From contig NZ_JAMSLS010000003.1 in assembly GCF_023806465.1 (NCBI RefSeq), positions 1 through 64,000 of the forward strand: a DNA stretch of 64,000 bases, read 5' to 3'. The translations under genes and the position numbers were made by a program. The stretch comes from Thermomicrobium sp. CFH 73360 (lineage in GTDB: Bacteria > Chloroflexota > Chloroflexia > Thermomicrobiales > Thermomicrobiaceae). Below are positions 44,709-53,656 of the stretch, one piece after another. The notes under the pieces are model-generated. The model did no database searches. It was not told the DNA's origin and worked only from the letters and a program-made list of their open reading frames with translations. Positions within the stretch are counted from its first letter, which is position 1; every line of letters starts with the position of its first letter.

Positions 44709-44942
44709 TCAGCCAACAACGACGTGCGTGCTGGTTGCCGTCACGCCTGGTGTACCGTGGATACGCTCCAGGACAAGTCGTCCAAGTTCTTCCACGGTTG
44801 GCTGTTCAACGACGACGATCAGGTCGTAGTCTCCGGTCACAATATCGGCATGCTGGACACCAGGCACGCTGGCCAAGGCCTCCTTGACTGCGCGCGCTTT
44901 CCCGACGTCACAATGCACCAGGACATATGCTCGGGCCGCCAT
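44709..44942 (-). CDS. Stand-alone RAM (Lrp/AsnC ligand-binding) domain protein
   Basis: The 77-residue protein is an isolated RAM domain (AYVLVHCDVGKARAVKEALA, VTGDYDLIVVVEQPT, LERIHGTPGVTATSTHVVV) with no DNA-binding part. Such single-domain proteins form ring oligomers and bind amino acids or other small ligands, and can act on enzymes or on full-length Lrp proteins. Its ATG follows GAGGAGG. It is the first gene of a leftward unit with the two PEP-synthase-like genes, 141 bases further on, and may sense the substrate of that system. Confidence 0.85.
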   Translation of the reverse strand: MAARAYVLVHCDVGKARAVKEALASVPGVQHADIVTGDYDLIVVVEQPTVEELGRLVLERIHGTPGVTATSTHVVVG

Positions 44943-45191
44943 CGCATACCTCCTCTTCCTCTGGTGTTGCGTCGGCTCCTGTCTCGAGTGTGCCTGCCGT
45001 TCGGGGCTTGCGCAAGCGGCAGGATGATCCGAAGAACAGTAGTCCTGGTGTTCGAGTATGTGCCAGGCAGCTGCCTCTTCGACCTTCGGAGCAGGAGAGC
45101 GTCACGCGCCAGGCTAAGAGGTACATCTGGCGGAAAGCGGTTCGTCCTGCTAGCGCGCTGCGACATGACCCGATCTCAAGGCGGCTGCGGC

Positions 45192-45197
45192 TATACT
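45192..45197 (+). promoter_or_regulatory. -10 element TATACT for the sortase gene
   Basis: TATACT lies 39 bases before the ATG at 45236, which supports that start rather than any further upstream in the open frame. No good -35 is seen. Confidence 0.45.
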
Positions 45198-45235
45198 TAG
45201 CGCGCGTGCGGTGGAGAGGGGTTCCCCGGGGGGTT

Positions 45236-46108
45236 ATGAGGCGACGCGCATCAGACAATGGACCACCGCTGCGGGTGCTGACCGTGCCTGGCCAACGCCG
45301 AAGATGGCGTTCGCCCATCCCAGCCCTCAGCTTTGGCCGGGCCGCGCGTACACCTATTGCACGCGGTGAAGGGCGTCCTACCAGTGGACGGCTCTCTCCT
45401 TTTAGTGCCGTCCTTATCCTGGCAGGTCTATTTCTCCTGGCAGTCGCCGCGATGGGGACAGCTGCGCTTCGCCCTTCCCCCGAGCCTCCACCAAGCCAGG
45501 AAGCAAGTATCGTCACTCCGCCCCCACCGATGCAGGCAGTGGCAACGCCGACACCAGTGTCTTTTCCCTCGCCGACGCCACTTGCGGAACAGCTCGGGGC
45601 TTTACCAGTTGTCCCAACTCCTTCCCCTGAGCCGACCCCGACACCCAAGCCGAAGATGCCGCCACCGACGCGGATCCAGATCCCCTCTGTCGGGATCGAC
45701 ACCACGGTCGTCGAGGTCGGCTATCGCATTGTTGAGATCCAAGGGATGCAAGTCATCGAATGGGAAGTCGCTGACTATGCCGCTGGCCATCACAGCACGT
45801 CGGCGAATCCCGGTGAGGGTGGGAACATCGTCATCACCGGCCATAATGATTGGAAAGGTGAGGTGTTCCGCACGCTTGAGCATGTGAAGCTCGGCGATGA
45901 GGTGATCCTCACCAGCGATGCTGGGGTCTTTCGGTACCGCGTCACTGAAATCCACTATCGAAAGGAAGTCGGTGTGCCGCTCGAGGAACGGATTGCGACT
46001 GGCCGCTTCCTCGATCCGATGCCCGAAGAACGCGTGACGCTGGTCACCTGCTGGCCGTACGGGATCGATGATCACCGCATCATCGTCGTCGCCAAGCCCA
46101 TCGATTAG
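45236..46108 (+). CDS. Sortase family transpeptidase (class D/E-like)
   Basis: The 290-residue protein has a basic cytoplasmic N-terminus, one signal anchor (~55-80), a Pro/Thr-rich stalk and the sortase barrel. The catalytic residues are His in VITGHNDWKGEVF (about 203), Cys272 in TLVTCWPYG and Arg281 in DDHRIIVV. Sortases link or process surface proteins at the outer membrane face. No LPxTG substrate was found in the window, so this is a housekeeping or orphan sortase. The frame is open to 44927 but the upstream part overlaps the divergent RAM gene. The next gene overlaps its last 41 bases. Confidence 0.88.
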   Translation: MRRRASDNGPPLRVLTVPGQRRRWRSPIPALSFGRAARTPIARGEGRPTSGRLSPFSAVLILAGLFLLAVAAMGTAALRPSPEPPPSQEASIVTPPPPMQAVATPTPVSFPSPTPLAEQLGALPVVPTPSPEPTPTPKPKMPPPTRIQIPSVGIDTTVVEVGYRIVEIQGMQVIEWEVADYAAGHHSTSANPGEGGNIVITGHNDWKGEVFRTLEHVKLGDEVILTSDAGVFRYRVTEIHYRKEVGVPLEERIATGRFLDPMPEERVTLVTCWPYGIDDHRIIVVAKPID

Positions 46109-47000
46109 GCAACCGGTCTCGCTCCTCGGTGCCGGCGGAGCGGCAACGGCGCTCGGCGTTGCTCTCGCGGCCGCTGGCATCGAGGTGAGTGCGGTCTGGA
46201 GTCGTCGACTCGAGCATGCGCAGGCGCTCGCGACTCGCCTGCCTGGGGCGCTCGCCTGTGCAGATCCGCAGAGTGCAGCTGACCGCGGGGCGCTGGTCGT
46301 GCTGGCAGTACCGGACGGCGCGATCGTTCCACTGTGCGCGCAGCTGCGCTGGCGCTCTGGACAGGCAGTCATTCACTTGGCCGGTGCGTATGGACGCGAG
46401 TTGCTCGCACCTGCTGCGCAGGCGGGTGCGGAGACGGGTGCGTTTCACCCACTCCAGGCCTTCGCTGGCCGGGTTGATCCAACAGCTTGGCTCGGTGTGG
46501 CGGTGGCGATCGAAGCGGATCCACCGCTGGCGACCGAGCTTGCGTCCTTGGCCCGACGGCTCGGGGCCGAGCCGTTCCGCCTCGACCCGGATCAACGCCC
46601 GCTGTATCACGCTGCCGCAGCGCTCGCAGCCAACGGCCTGGTCGCACTCGTTGGTGGAGCGGCCGAGCTCCTCGGCCGGGCAACCGGGCTGGAACGCGAA
46701 GCGGCGGTACGCCACCTCATGCCATTGCTGCGGGGTGCCCTGACCAACCTGGAACACCTCGGCTTATCCCAAGCGCTGACGGGGCCCGTTGCCCGAGGGG
46801 ACCGCCAAACGCTCGAGCGGCACATTGCGGCGCTTGCCCACGAGGCACCGCACTGGCTCAGCCTCTACTGCGCGCTTGCAGGAGCCATGCTTCCATTGGC
46901 CCGCGAACGCGCAGCCGGTGATCCTGAACGACAAGCGGCGCTGGATGCCTTGGCTGACTGGCTCACGAGCGCCGAGAGCGGCGAGGGGGTGTCTGGATGA
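46068..47000 (+). CDS. Rossmann-like/DUF2520 protein in the pantothenate operon, candidate ketopantoate reductase
   Basis: The 310-residue protein has an N-terminal NAD(P)-binding fold (VSLLGAGGAATALGVALAAA) and a C-terminal helical DUF2520 domain with FHPLQAFAG and YHAAAALAANGLVALVGGA. DUF2520 proteins are uncharacterised relatives of 6-phosphogluconate dehydrogenase-like reductases. The gene overlaps panB by four bases and panC follows, and the operon lacks panE/ilvC, so it is a good candidate for the ketopantoate reductase step; this is inference from context. The ATG at 46068 lies inside the sortase gene, so the exact start is uncertain. Confidence 0.82.
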   Translation: MITASSSSPSPSIRQPVSLLGAGGAATALGVALAAAGIEVSAVWSRRLEHAQALATRLPGALACADPQSAADRGALVVLAVPDGAIVPLCAQLRWRSGQAVIHLAGAYGRELLAPAAQAGAETGAFHPLQAFAGRVDPTAWLGVAVAIEADPPLATELASLARRLGAEPFRLDPDQRPLYHAAAALAANGLVALVGGAAELLGRATGLEREAAVRHLMPLLRGALTNLEHLGLSQALTGPVARGDRQTLERHIAALAHEAPHWLSLYCALAGAMLPLARERAAGDPERQAALDALADWLTSAESGEGVSG

Positions 47001-47899
47001 CACAGCGTGTGACGGTCGCCGACATTGTCGCCATGAAGCGGCGTGGTGAGCGGATTGTCATGCTCACCGCCTACGATTATCCGACCGCACGCCTCCTCGA
47101 TGAGGCAGGGATCCCGGTCATTCTGGTGGGTGATTCGCTCGGCAACACCGTCCTCGGGTACGAGACGACGATCCCCGTAACGCTCGCCGAGATGCTCCAT
47201 CACACCAAGGCTGTCACGCGGGCAGTGCGCCGGGCGCTGGTCGTTGCGGACATGCCGTTCCTCACCTTTCAGGTCTCCCCGGAGGAAGCCCTTCGGAATG
47301 CGGGACGGCTGGTGCAGGAGGGGGGCGCCCAGGCGGTCAAGCTCGAGGGCGGCGGTCCGGTTGTGGAGACAGTCGCGCGGCTTGTCCAGGCCGGTATCCC
47401 GGTGATGGGCCACCTCGGTCTCACGCCGCAATCGGTGCATGCACTGGGTGGCTTTCGCCTACAGGCACGCACGGCGCCAGCTGTGCGACAGCTCTTCGCC
47501 GATGCACTCGCGCTCGAGCAGGCCGGTGCGTTTGCGATTGTCTTGGAGCTCGTTCCCACTCCGGTCGCTCGGGCCGTCAGCCAACTTCTCCACATCCCGA
47601 CGATCGGGATCGGCGCGGGCGCTGGCTGCGATGGACAGGTGCAGGTGCTGACGGATCTCTTGCATCTCCTTCCCGGCCCGCTCCCCCGCCACGCCCGGGC
47701 CTACGCCGATCTGGCGACCGTCGTCAGCGAGGCGGTGCGCCGCTACGCGGACGACGTCCGGAGCGGGGCCTTCCCAGGTGAGGCAGAGAGCTTCGGCCTC
47801 CCGCGCGATCTCGATCCAGAGATACTCGCTGCGATTGCCGAAGAGTTCGGCAGCCGGCGTGAGGGCGGAGACAATGAAACTCGTGCGGACAGTCCATGA
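46997..47899 (+). CDS. panB: 3-methyl-2-oxobutanoate hydroxymethyltransferase
   Basis: The 300-residue protein makes ketopantoate from 2-oxoisovalerate and methylene-tetrahydrofolate. It shows VMLTAYDYPTARLLDEAG, the metal site VGDSLGNTVLGY, KLEGG, PVMGHLGLTPQSVHALGGF and GIGAGAGCDGQVQVL. It is about 20-30 residues longer than most PanB proteins because of a charged C-terminal tail. The ATG overlaps the end of the DUF2520 gene in an ATGA arrangement, and panC starts inside the panB tail, so the three are translationally coupled. Confidence 0.96.
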   Translation: MTQRVTVADIVAMKRRGERIVMLTAYDYPTARLLDEAGIPVILVGDSLGNTVLGYETTIPVTLAEMLHHTKAVTRAVRRALVVADMPFLTFQVSPEEALRNAGRLVQEGGAQAVKLEGGGPVVETVARLVQAGIPVMGHLGLTPQSVHALGGFRLQARTAPAVRQLFADALALEQAGAFAIVLELVPTPVARAVSQLLHIPTIGIGAGAGCDGQVQVLTDLLHLLPGPLPRHARAYADLATVVSEAVRRYADDVRSGAFPGEAESFGLPRDLDPEILAAIAEEFGSRREGGDNETRADSP

Positions 47900-48722
47900 A
47901 CTCCGCGCGTGGCGTACCGCGCGCACGGGCAGCACAATCGGTTTTGTCCCCACCATGGGCTATCTCCACGCGGGGCACCTCGCGCTTGTCCGGCGTGCTC
48001 GTGCTGAGAACGATGAGGTGGTGGTGAGTATCTTCGTTAACCCTCTCCAGTTCGGGCCACACGAAGATTACGAGCGTTATCCGCGTGATCTTGCGCGCGA
48101 TCTCCGCCTGCTGGAGCCAGAGGGTGTTGAACTGGTCTTTGCGCCGCCGGTCGAGGAGATGTATCCACCTGGCTTCGCCACGGCGGTGGAGGTGCGTGGA
48201 CCGCTCGCTGAGCGGTTAGAAGGTGCGGCGCGACCAGGACACTTTCGTGGCGTGGCAACGGTGGTGACGCGCCTCTTGAACCTGGTGCAGCCGCACCGTG
48301 CCTACTTCGGCTGGAAGGATGCCCAGCAGGTTCTGGTCGTCCGTCGGGTTGTTCAGGATCTCGCGCTTCCGGTCGAAATCGTGGCGGTGCCGACCGTTCG
48401 GGAGGCGGATGGATTGGCGATGAGTAGCCGGAATGTCTACCTCTCAGCAGATGAGCGCGCCGCCGCGGCTGCCTTGCCGCGTGCGCTCTTCGCGGCGCTC
48501 GCCCGTTTCCAGGAGGGGGAGCGTGATGCCGAAGTACTTCGGCAGTTGGTGCATGCTGCGCTCGCTCAGACGCCGGTCCGTCTCGACTATGTCAGTGTGA
48601 GCGATCGTGAGACCTTCCAGGAACTTGCCCAGGTCGATCGCCCGGCGCTCCTGCTCGTTGCTGCCTGGGTTGGCACGACGCGGCTCATCGACAATGTCCC
48701 GCTCGATCCCGTGCCCGCGTGA
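47874..48722 (+). CDS. panC: Pantothenate synthetase
   Basis: The 282-residue protein joins pantoate and beta-alanine with ATP. Nucleotide motifs are VPTMGYLHAGHLALVRRA (HxGH) and MSSRNVYLS (KMSKS-like), plus NPLQFGPHEDYERYPRD and YFGWKDAQQV. No panD for beta-alanine is nearby. ATG 47874 follows GGCGGAG and lies 26 bases inside panB. Confidence 0.96.
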   Translation: MKLVRTVHELRAWRTARTGSTIGFVPTMGYLHAGHLALVRRARAENDEVVVSIFVNPLQFGPHEDYERYPRDLARDLRLLEPEGVELVFAPPVEEMYPPGFATAVEVRGPLAERLEGAARPGHFRGVATVVTRLLNLVQPHRAYFGWKDAQQVLVVRRVVQDLALPVEIVAVPTVREADGLAMSSRNVYLSADERAAAAALPRALFAALARFQEGERDAEVLRQLVHAALAQTPVRLDYVSVSDRETFQELAQVDRPALLLVAAWVGTTRLIDNVPLDPVPA

Positions 48723-48778
48723 GGTCGCGCCGCTCTGTCCCGTCGGCGTACAATCGCCCACGGCGAAGGAGTTCTGTC

Positions 48779-50416
48779 GTGTTTCTATCGCCTCCACGCG
48801 TGATTGGTGGTCGCTATCGCCTCGAACAGCCTCTTGGCACCGGCGGGATGGCAACAACCTACCTTGCGCGCGACCTTGTGCTCGAGCGACCGGTAGCGGT
48901 GAAGATCCTCCGCGCCGACTCCAGCGATGCGCGCGAGGAAGCTCGATTTGCGCGTGAAGCGCGTGCAGCTGCAGCCGTCTCGCATCCCAACGTTGTGCAG
49001 CTCTACGATGCCGGACGCGATGGCGAGCTTCGCTATCTCGTTCTGGAATGGGTTGATGGTGGCGATTTGGCGCATTTGATCCGGGAGCGTGCCCCGCTTC
49101 CAGTTGACGAGGCTGTGCGCCTGGCACTTGATGTCCTGAACGGTTTGGCTGCGATCCACCGGGCGGGGATCGTTCATCGCGACGTCAAACCCGCCAATGT
49201 GCTGCTCGACCGGCACGGACGTGCGAAGTTGACTGACTTCGGCATCGCCCGGCGGGCCGACGAGCCGACCCTCACCGGCCCAGTGGACCTTCTTGGAACG
49301 GCTGCCTACGTGGCTCCGGAACGGATACGGGGGCAGCCGGCGACTGCCGCCAGTGATCTGTACGCGGTCGGTGTACTCCTCTACGAGCTTCTCACTGGTC
49401 GATTGCCCTTCCCAGGTCAGACACCTGATGAGCTCCTGGCACAGCACCTCCACACGACGCCCGTCCCGTTGCGCCGTTGGCGACGTGACATCCCGCCGGC
49501 ACTGGAGCAAGTAGTCCGACGTGCACTGGTTAAGGAGCCGGAGCTCCGGTACCGTTCGGCTGAAGCGATGGCCGCTGCGCTCCAGGCAGCAAGTCTCGTT
49601 GGGAAAACGAGCGCGCAGACTGATGCTCCTGCGCTGACCACTGCACGTCCGGGACGGGCCCGTTCGGGGACGCTCAGGTTGGCGGGCGGAGTGACAGTCC
49701 TTTCGCTCGCCGTGATCGTGTTGCTTGCGCTTTTCGCACGAGCACAGGTGCCGGGAGAGCAGTCGGCACCGACGCCGACAGTCACTGCAGTCGTTCTCGC
49801 TCCGGCCGATCCGACTGCGACGCCCACCGTGCTACCCACGCCGACGCAACAACCGACGCCGACTCCTCCGGCCACACCGACACCGGTGCCAACTCCGACG
49901 CCCTCGGAAGTGCAGGTGCTGCTCGGTTCGCTCAAGGTGCTCGCGCCGACACCTCCGGAACTCCGGCGGTTTACCGATGCACCCGCACTCACCTTTGCAC
50001 CGGAGGAGCTTGTCGGAGCCTATCTCCCGTCACGTGATGGGGCCTTGCAAGGGTTCAGCCGTGATCTCACCAACGCCGCGTTGCTTTTCGGAAGCGGAAG
50101 CGGTACCGAGCAGGCCTCAGTTTCGTTCGTCATCCCTGCGGGAACGGAACGACTGCTGATCCAGGTCGAAGGTCGGCAGCATCGTGGTGACCCGGTGGCG
50201 GCGCTCCAGATGGAGCTGGCTGGTTGGGTCATTTGGGATGGACAGAATCCATTTGCGGGCGCAGGCTGGTCGACGATGAACGTGGTTCTGCAGTTCGACC
50301 GGCTGCAGAGCGAGGTTCCAGTCACACTGACGCTGCGCAACGTCAGTGGCCCAGGGGGGCGCGGGGCCGAGTCCTGGCTTGCGGTGCGCTTGATACGAGT
50401 GCTCAGTGCTGTTTGA
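48779..50416 (+). CDS. Membrane-anchored bacterial Ser/Thr protein kinase (PknB-like kinase domain)
   Basis: The 545-residue protein has an N-terminal Hanks-type kinase domain (~10-265) with LGTGGMATTYLARD, VAVKIL, IVHRDVKPANVLL, LTDFGIA, YVAPERI and YAVGVLLYELLTGRLPF, so all catalytic residues are present. One membrane helix (~300-320), a Thr/Pro-rich stalk and a ~140-residue outer domain follow. The outer part has no PASTA repeats; it looks like a small beta-rich carbohydrate- or NPCBM-like sensor fold, which I cannot name with confidence. The GTG at 48779 follows GAAGGAG by seven bases. Confidence 0.9.
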   Translation: MFLSPPRVIGGRYRLEQPLGTGGMATTYLARDLVLERPVAVKILRADSSDAREEARFAREARAAAAVSHPNVVQLYDAGRDGELRYLVLEWVDGGDLAHLIRERAPLPVDEAVRLALDVLNGLAAIHRAGIVHRDVKPANVLLDRHGRAKLTDFGIARRADEPTLTGPVDLLGTAAYVAPERIRGQPATAASDLYAVGVLLYELLTGRLPFPGQTPDELLAQHLHTTPVPLRRWRRDIPPALEQVVRRALVKEPELRYRSAEAMAAALQAASLVGKTSAQTDAPALTTARPGRARSGTLRLAGGVTVLSLAVIVLLALFARAQVPGEQSAPTPTVTAVVLAPADPTATPTVLPTPTQQPTPTPPATPTPVPTPTPSEVQVLLGSLKVLAPTPPELRRFTDAPALTFAPEELVGAYLPSRDGALQGFSRDLTNAALLFGSGSGTEQASVSFVIPAGTERLLIQVEGRQHRGDPVAALQMELAGWVIWDGQNPFAGAGWSTMNVVLQFDRLQSEVPVTLTLRNVSGPGGRGAESWLAVRLIRVLSAV

Positions 50417-50441
50417 CAACTGAGACCCTCTGGGGTATCTG
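50413..50441 (+). promoter_or_regulatory. Promoter of lgt
   Basis: A perfect TTGACA (50413-50418) overlaps the kinase stop codon; after 17 bases comes TATCTG (50436-50441). Transcription should begin near 50448, 33 bases before the lgt ATG. Confidence 0.5.
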
Positions 50442-50480
50442 ATGGGATACTCCCACTGGGTATGACAGGAGGCATCGAGT

Positions 50481-51341
50481 ATGGTCACGTTTACCATTGG
50501 TATGGATCCGGACATCGCGCGGATCGGCCCCATCCTTTTGACCTGGCACGGCTTCTTTACGGCAGTCGCAATCTTGGCTGCAGTCTGGTTGGCTGGCCGG
50601 GAGCTGAATCGGAAACAGATCACTATCCCGAACTTCGATCTTCTCGCTGTTCTGACAATCCTTGGCGGTATCCTGGGAGCACGGCTCTTTTTCGTCTTGG
50701 ATCATCTGGGTGAGTATCTGCGCCAACCGTGGCGCATCCTGGCGATCACCGAAGGGGGCCTCACTGTCTATGGAGGGATCATCGGTGGGACGGTGACTGC
50801 TGCCGTCCTGCTGTGGCGTCAGCGAGTGCCGATTGGTCCGGTTGCCGACGCGGTTGTCCCAGGTTTGCTCCTCGCGCAGGGGATCGGCCGCATTGGTTGT
50901 CTCATCAACGGTGATGCCTGGGGCGGCCCCTGCACGTGCCTTGCCTGCTCGGGAGCGGCCGCCGCAACACCGACCGAAGGGCTCGGGTACTGTCCCTTTG
51001 CCCTGCGTTACACGAATCCAAAGGCGCTGCTTCCAGCCGACCTCCTCGGTGTTCCGACCCACCCCTATCCGATCTACGACATGGTAGTGAATTTCCTTGT
51101 CCTCGCAGTGCTCTGGCGCTTGCGCCGGCGCGGCCTGCCTGACGGCAGCCTCTTCGCGCTCTATTGGTTGCTGTATGGCATCGGCCGCTTCTTCGTGAGC
51201 TTTGTCCGGCAGGAAGCCGTCTGGTTCTGGGGGCTCCAGCAGGCGCAAGTCATCGCTCTGGCCACCGCGCTTGTTGGCGCGGTCGCACTTCTCTGGCTTC
51301 TGCGGCGCAGGACGCCTGCCGCAGCAGTCGTGCGTTCCTGA
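50481..51341 (+). CDS. lgt: Prolipoprotein diacylglyceryl transferase
   Basis: The 286-residue membrane protein has about seven helices and the Lgt signature QGIGRIGCLINGDAWGGP, with WHGFFTAVAI near the start and YGIGRFFVSFVRQE near the end. It transfers diacylglyceryl from phosphatidylglycerol to the lipobox Cys of prolipoproteins; the two binding proteins of this window are probable substrates. A 25-residue Cys-containing insert (TCLACSGAAAATPTEGLGYC) after the signature is larger than in the E. coli enzyme. ACAGGAGG precedes the ATG. Confidence 0.94.
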   Translation: MVTFTIGMDPDIARIGPILLTWHGFFTAVAILAAVWLAGRELNRKQITIPNFDLLAVLTILGGILGARLFFVLDHLGEYLRQPWRILAITEGGLTVYGGIIGGTVTAAVLLWRQRVPIGPVADAVVPGLLLAQGIGRIGCLINGDAWGGPCTCLACSGAAAATPTEGLGYCPFALRYTNPKALLPADLLGVPTHPYPIYDMVVNFLVLAVLWRLRRRGLPDGSLFALYWLLYGIGRFFVSFVRQEAVWFWGLQQAQVIALATALVGAVALLWLLRRRTPAAAVVRS

Positions 51342-51346
51342 CGAGT

Positions 51347-53098
51347 TCACCCCTCAGCGGGTGCAGCCGCTTCACCCTGCCGCTTGGCGAGCTCTTCCTC
51401 GATCAGCTTGCGGCGCAAAACTTTGCCGATCAAATTCTTTGGGAGTTCTGTACGGAACTCGATCTCGCGTGGGACACGATGCGGTGCCAGCCGCTCGCGA
51501 CAGAAGGCAAGGAGTTCCCGCGCGTCGATACTCATTCCCTCCTGGAGGACAACGTAGGCCTTCACCATCTCACCGCGGTAGGGATCTGGAATGCCGACGA
51601 CCACTGCCTCTTTCACGGCCGGATGCTGGAGTAATACCGACTCCACCTCGCTGGGAAAGACCTTGAGTCCGCCGACGATGATCATGTCCTTGCGTCGGTC
51701 GACGATCTGGAAGTACCCGTCTTCAGTCATGCGCGCAATGTCGCCGGTCAGGAACCAGCCTCCGCGGAAGACCCGCTCCGTCTCGTCCGGACGCTTCCAA
51801 TAGCCTTGCATCACTTGTGGTCCACGAACGGCGAGCTCCCCAACCTCGCCCGGTGGCAGCATCTGGGTTCCTGTCTCCAAGTCCACCACGATCGCCTCCG
51901 TGCTCGGGAGCGGAAGGCCGATGGTTCCGGCTCTTCGCTCGCCAAGGATCGGATTGCAGTGCGTTACCGGCGCTTCGGAGAGCCCGTACCCCTCGACGAG
52001 CCGAGCTCCGGTCAGGCGCTCGAACTGTTCTTGCACTGGAACCGGCAGCGGCGCAGCACCAGAGATGCAGGCCTTCAGCGACCGTAAGTTGTACTTCTCC
52101 ACCTTCGGTGCGTTCGCAAGCACCGCATACATCGTCGGGACACCCGGGAAGAAGGTGGGCTTCTCACGGTCGATCGCTTCCAAGATTTCCTTCAAATTGA
52201 AGCGTGGGAGAAGGACCATGCACCCACCGGTGACAATCGGGAAGTTCATGACCACCGTCTGCCCGTAGATGTGGAAGATCGGGATGACACCGAGCACGAC
52301 ATCAGTGCCGTCCGGCTCTTCAATGTTGCGCGCCCAGGCGTGGGTCTGGAGCGCAACGGCAACCAAATTCCGATGAGTCAACATCGCACCCTTTGGCACA
52401 CCGGTTGTCCCCGCTGTGTACTGGAGGACAGCCAGGTCGTCCGGATTCCGTGCTACGCCGGGTGGAGTTGTCGGAGCACTCTGCAGAAGTGGTTGGAGCC
52501 AGTGCGTTCGCCCATCCTCGGGGAGTATCACATCGTGTCCCTCTTGCCGCTCCCGGAACAGGGCGAATCCGACCCGAGTGAGTGGCGGCAAGTACTCTTT
52601 GATATTGGTGACGATCACATGCTCAAGCGAGGGAACCTGGTCACGCACCGCTTGCACCTTGGGGAACATCAGCGAGAGGCACAGCACAACCTTCACCTCA
52701 GCGTCAGCAAGCTGAAGAGCAAGCTCTGGCTCGGCATAGAGCGGATTGCATGGCACCACAACTGCGCCAGCACGCAAGGCCCCATAGTAGCCGACCACCA
52801 TTTGCGGGCAGTTTGGCAAAACAAGCGCCACCCGATCACCTGGCTGTACACCGAACCGAAGAAGCACATGCGCAAAACGATTGACGGCCTCGTTGAGCTC
52901 GCGATAGTGGATCGACTTGCCAAAGAAGCGGATCGCCTCTCGCCGCGGATACCGTCCAGCGTTCAGCGTAAGATACTCCGGCATCGTCGTCTCAGGGATC
53001 TCAATCGCCCAAGGAACGCCAGGCTCATAGTGGCGCAGCCAGGGCCGTGCCTCGGGGGTCATCGGCAGCGATTGCGGCAACTGCCTCGTGGCACCCAT
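51347..53098 (-). CDS. Long-chain fatty-acid-CoA ligase (FadD-like)
   Basis: The 583-residue protein is an ANL-superfamily adenylating enzyme: YTAGTTGVPKGAMLTHRN (P-loop), GYGLSEAPVTHCNP, GWFLTGDIARM, DRRKDMIIVGGLKVFPSEVE (hinge) and the catalytic Lys in PKNLIGKVLRRKL. It makes acyl-CoA from a fatty acid, ATP and CoA. AAAGGAG precedes ATG 53098; the ATG seven codons earlier has no ribosome site. It converges with lgt, with only five bases between the stop codons. Confidence 0.92.
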   Translation of the reverse strand: MGATRQLPQSLPMTPEARPWLRHYEPGVPWAIEIPETTMPEYLTLNAGRYPRREAIRFFGKSIHYRELNEAVNRFAHVLLRFGVQPGDRVALVLPNCPQMVVGYYGALRAGAVVVPCNPLYAEPELALQLADAEVKVVLCLSLMFPKVQAVRDQVPSLEHVIVTNIKEYLPPLTRVGFALFRERQEGHDVILPEDGRTHWLQPLLQSAPTTPPGVARNPDDLAVLQYTAGTTGVPKGAMLTHRNLVAVALQTHAWARNIEEPDGTDVVLGVIPIFHIYGQTVVMNFPIVTGGCMVLLPRFNLKEILEAIDREKPTFFPGVPTMYAVLANAPKVEKYNLRSLKACISGAAPLPVPVQEQFERLTGARLVEGYGLSEAPVTHCNPILGERRAGTIGLPLPSTEAIVVDLETGTQMLPPGEVGELAVRGPQVMQGYWKRPDETERVFRGGWFLTGDIARMTEDGYFQIVDRRKDMIIVGGLKVFPSEVESVLLQHPAVKEAVVVGIPDPYRGEMVKAYVVLQEGMSIDARELLAFCRERLAPHRVPREIEFRTELPKNLIGKVLRRKLIEEELAKRQGEAAAPAEG

Positions 53099-53656
53099 CC
53101 AGGAGCTCCTTTCTGGCAACTCTGCTCAGTTCGTGACTCCTCCCACATCCCTGCTGATCAGGGATGCTCTGCTTCCGTCGTCTCTGCATCCGGCACTCAG
53201 AGCGAGGTGCTTACAGCAAGTATGACCCAAAGAGCGTCGTGCCGGAAGAGACAATATCGGGTTTTCAGGAGCTGAAGCCGATCAGCAGCACCCAGCGTCT
53301 CCCTGTGTGCACAGTGTCGTTTTCTCAAAGAGGCCCTGACGCTACTCTGCTGTCGGATCCGGCTTCAGTACAGTCCATCACAGGGAGGGGCGCCACCGAG
53401 CGCACCGTAGCTACCCACACGACGTGCACTCTGGGTTCCTTTTGGTGAGTGTTCATTTCCAAACCAGGAGCCCTGCGGTAGACTGGCGCAGGGGAATGCC
53501 CCCTGGAGTGATGGTTGCGTTGTTCGTGCCGACAAGGTATTGAGCCGGTGATCGATGTCGCGCATTGGCTGCTGACCGGTGTCGTCACGCGTCTGCCGAT
53601 GGAGAAACTGATCCCGGTGCGTATGGCGAGTGGTAGAGCGGGTGAGGAGGCAAAGG
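53099..53656. other. Intergenic region with an eight-base inverted repeat at 53146-53166
   Basis: No gene seen. CATCCCTG, five bases, CAGGGATG forms a perfect inverted repeat 48 bases upstream of the acyl-CoA ligase start. It could be a regulator site or a leader hairpin of that gene. The remainder to the ThDP enzyme holds nothing recognisable except the GAGGAGG ribosome site at its right end. Confidence 0.5.
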
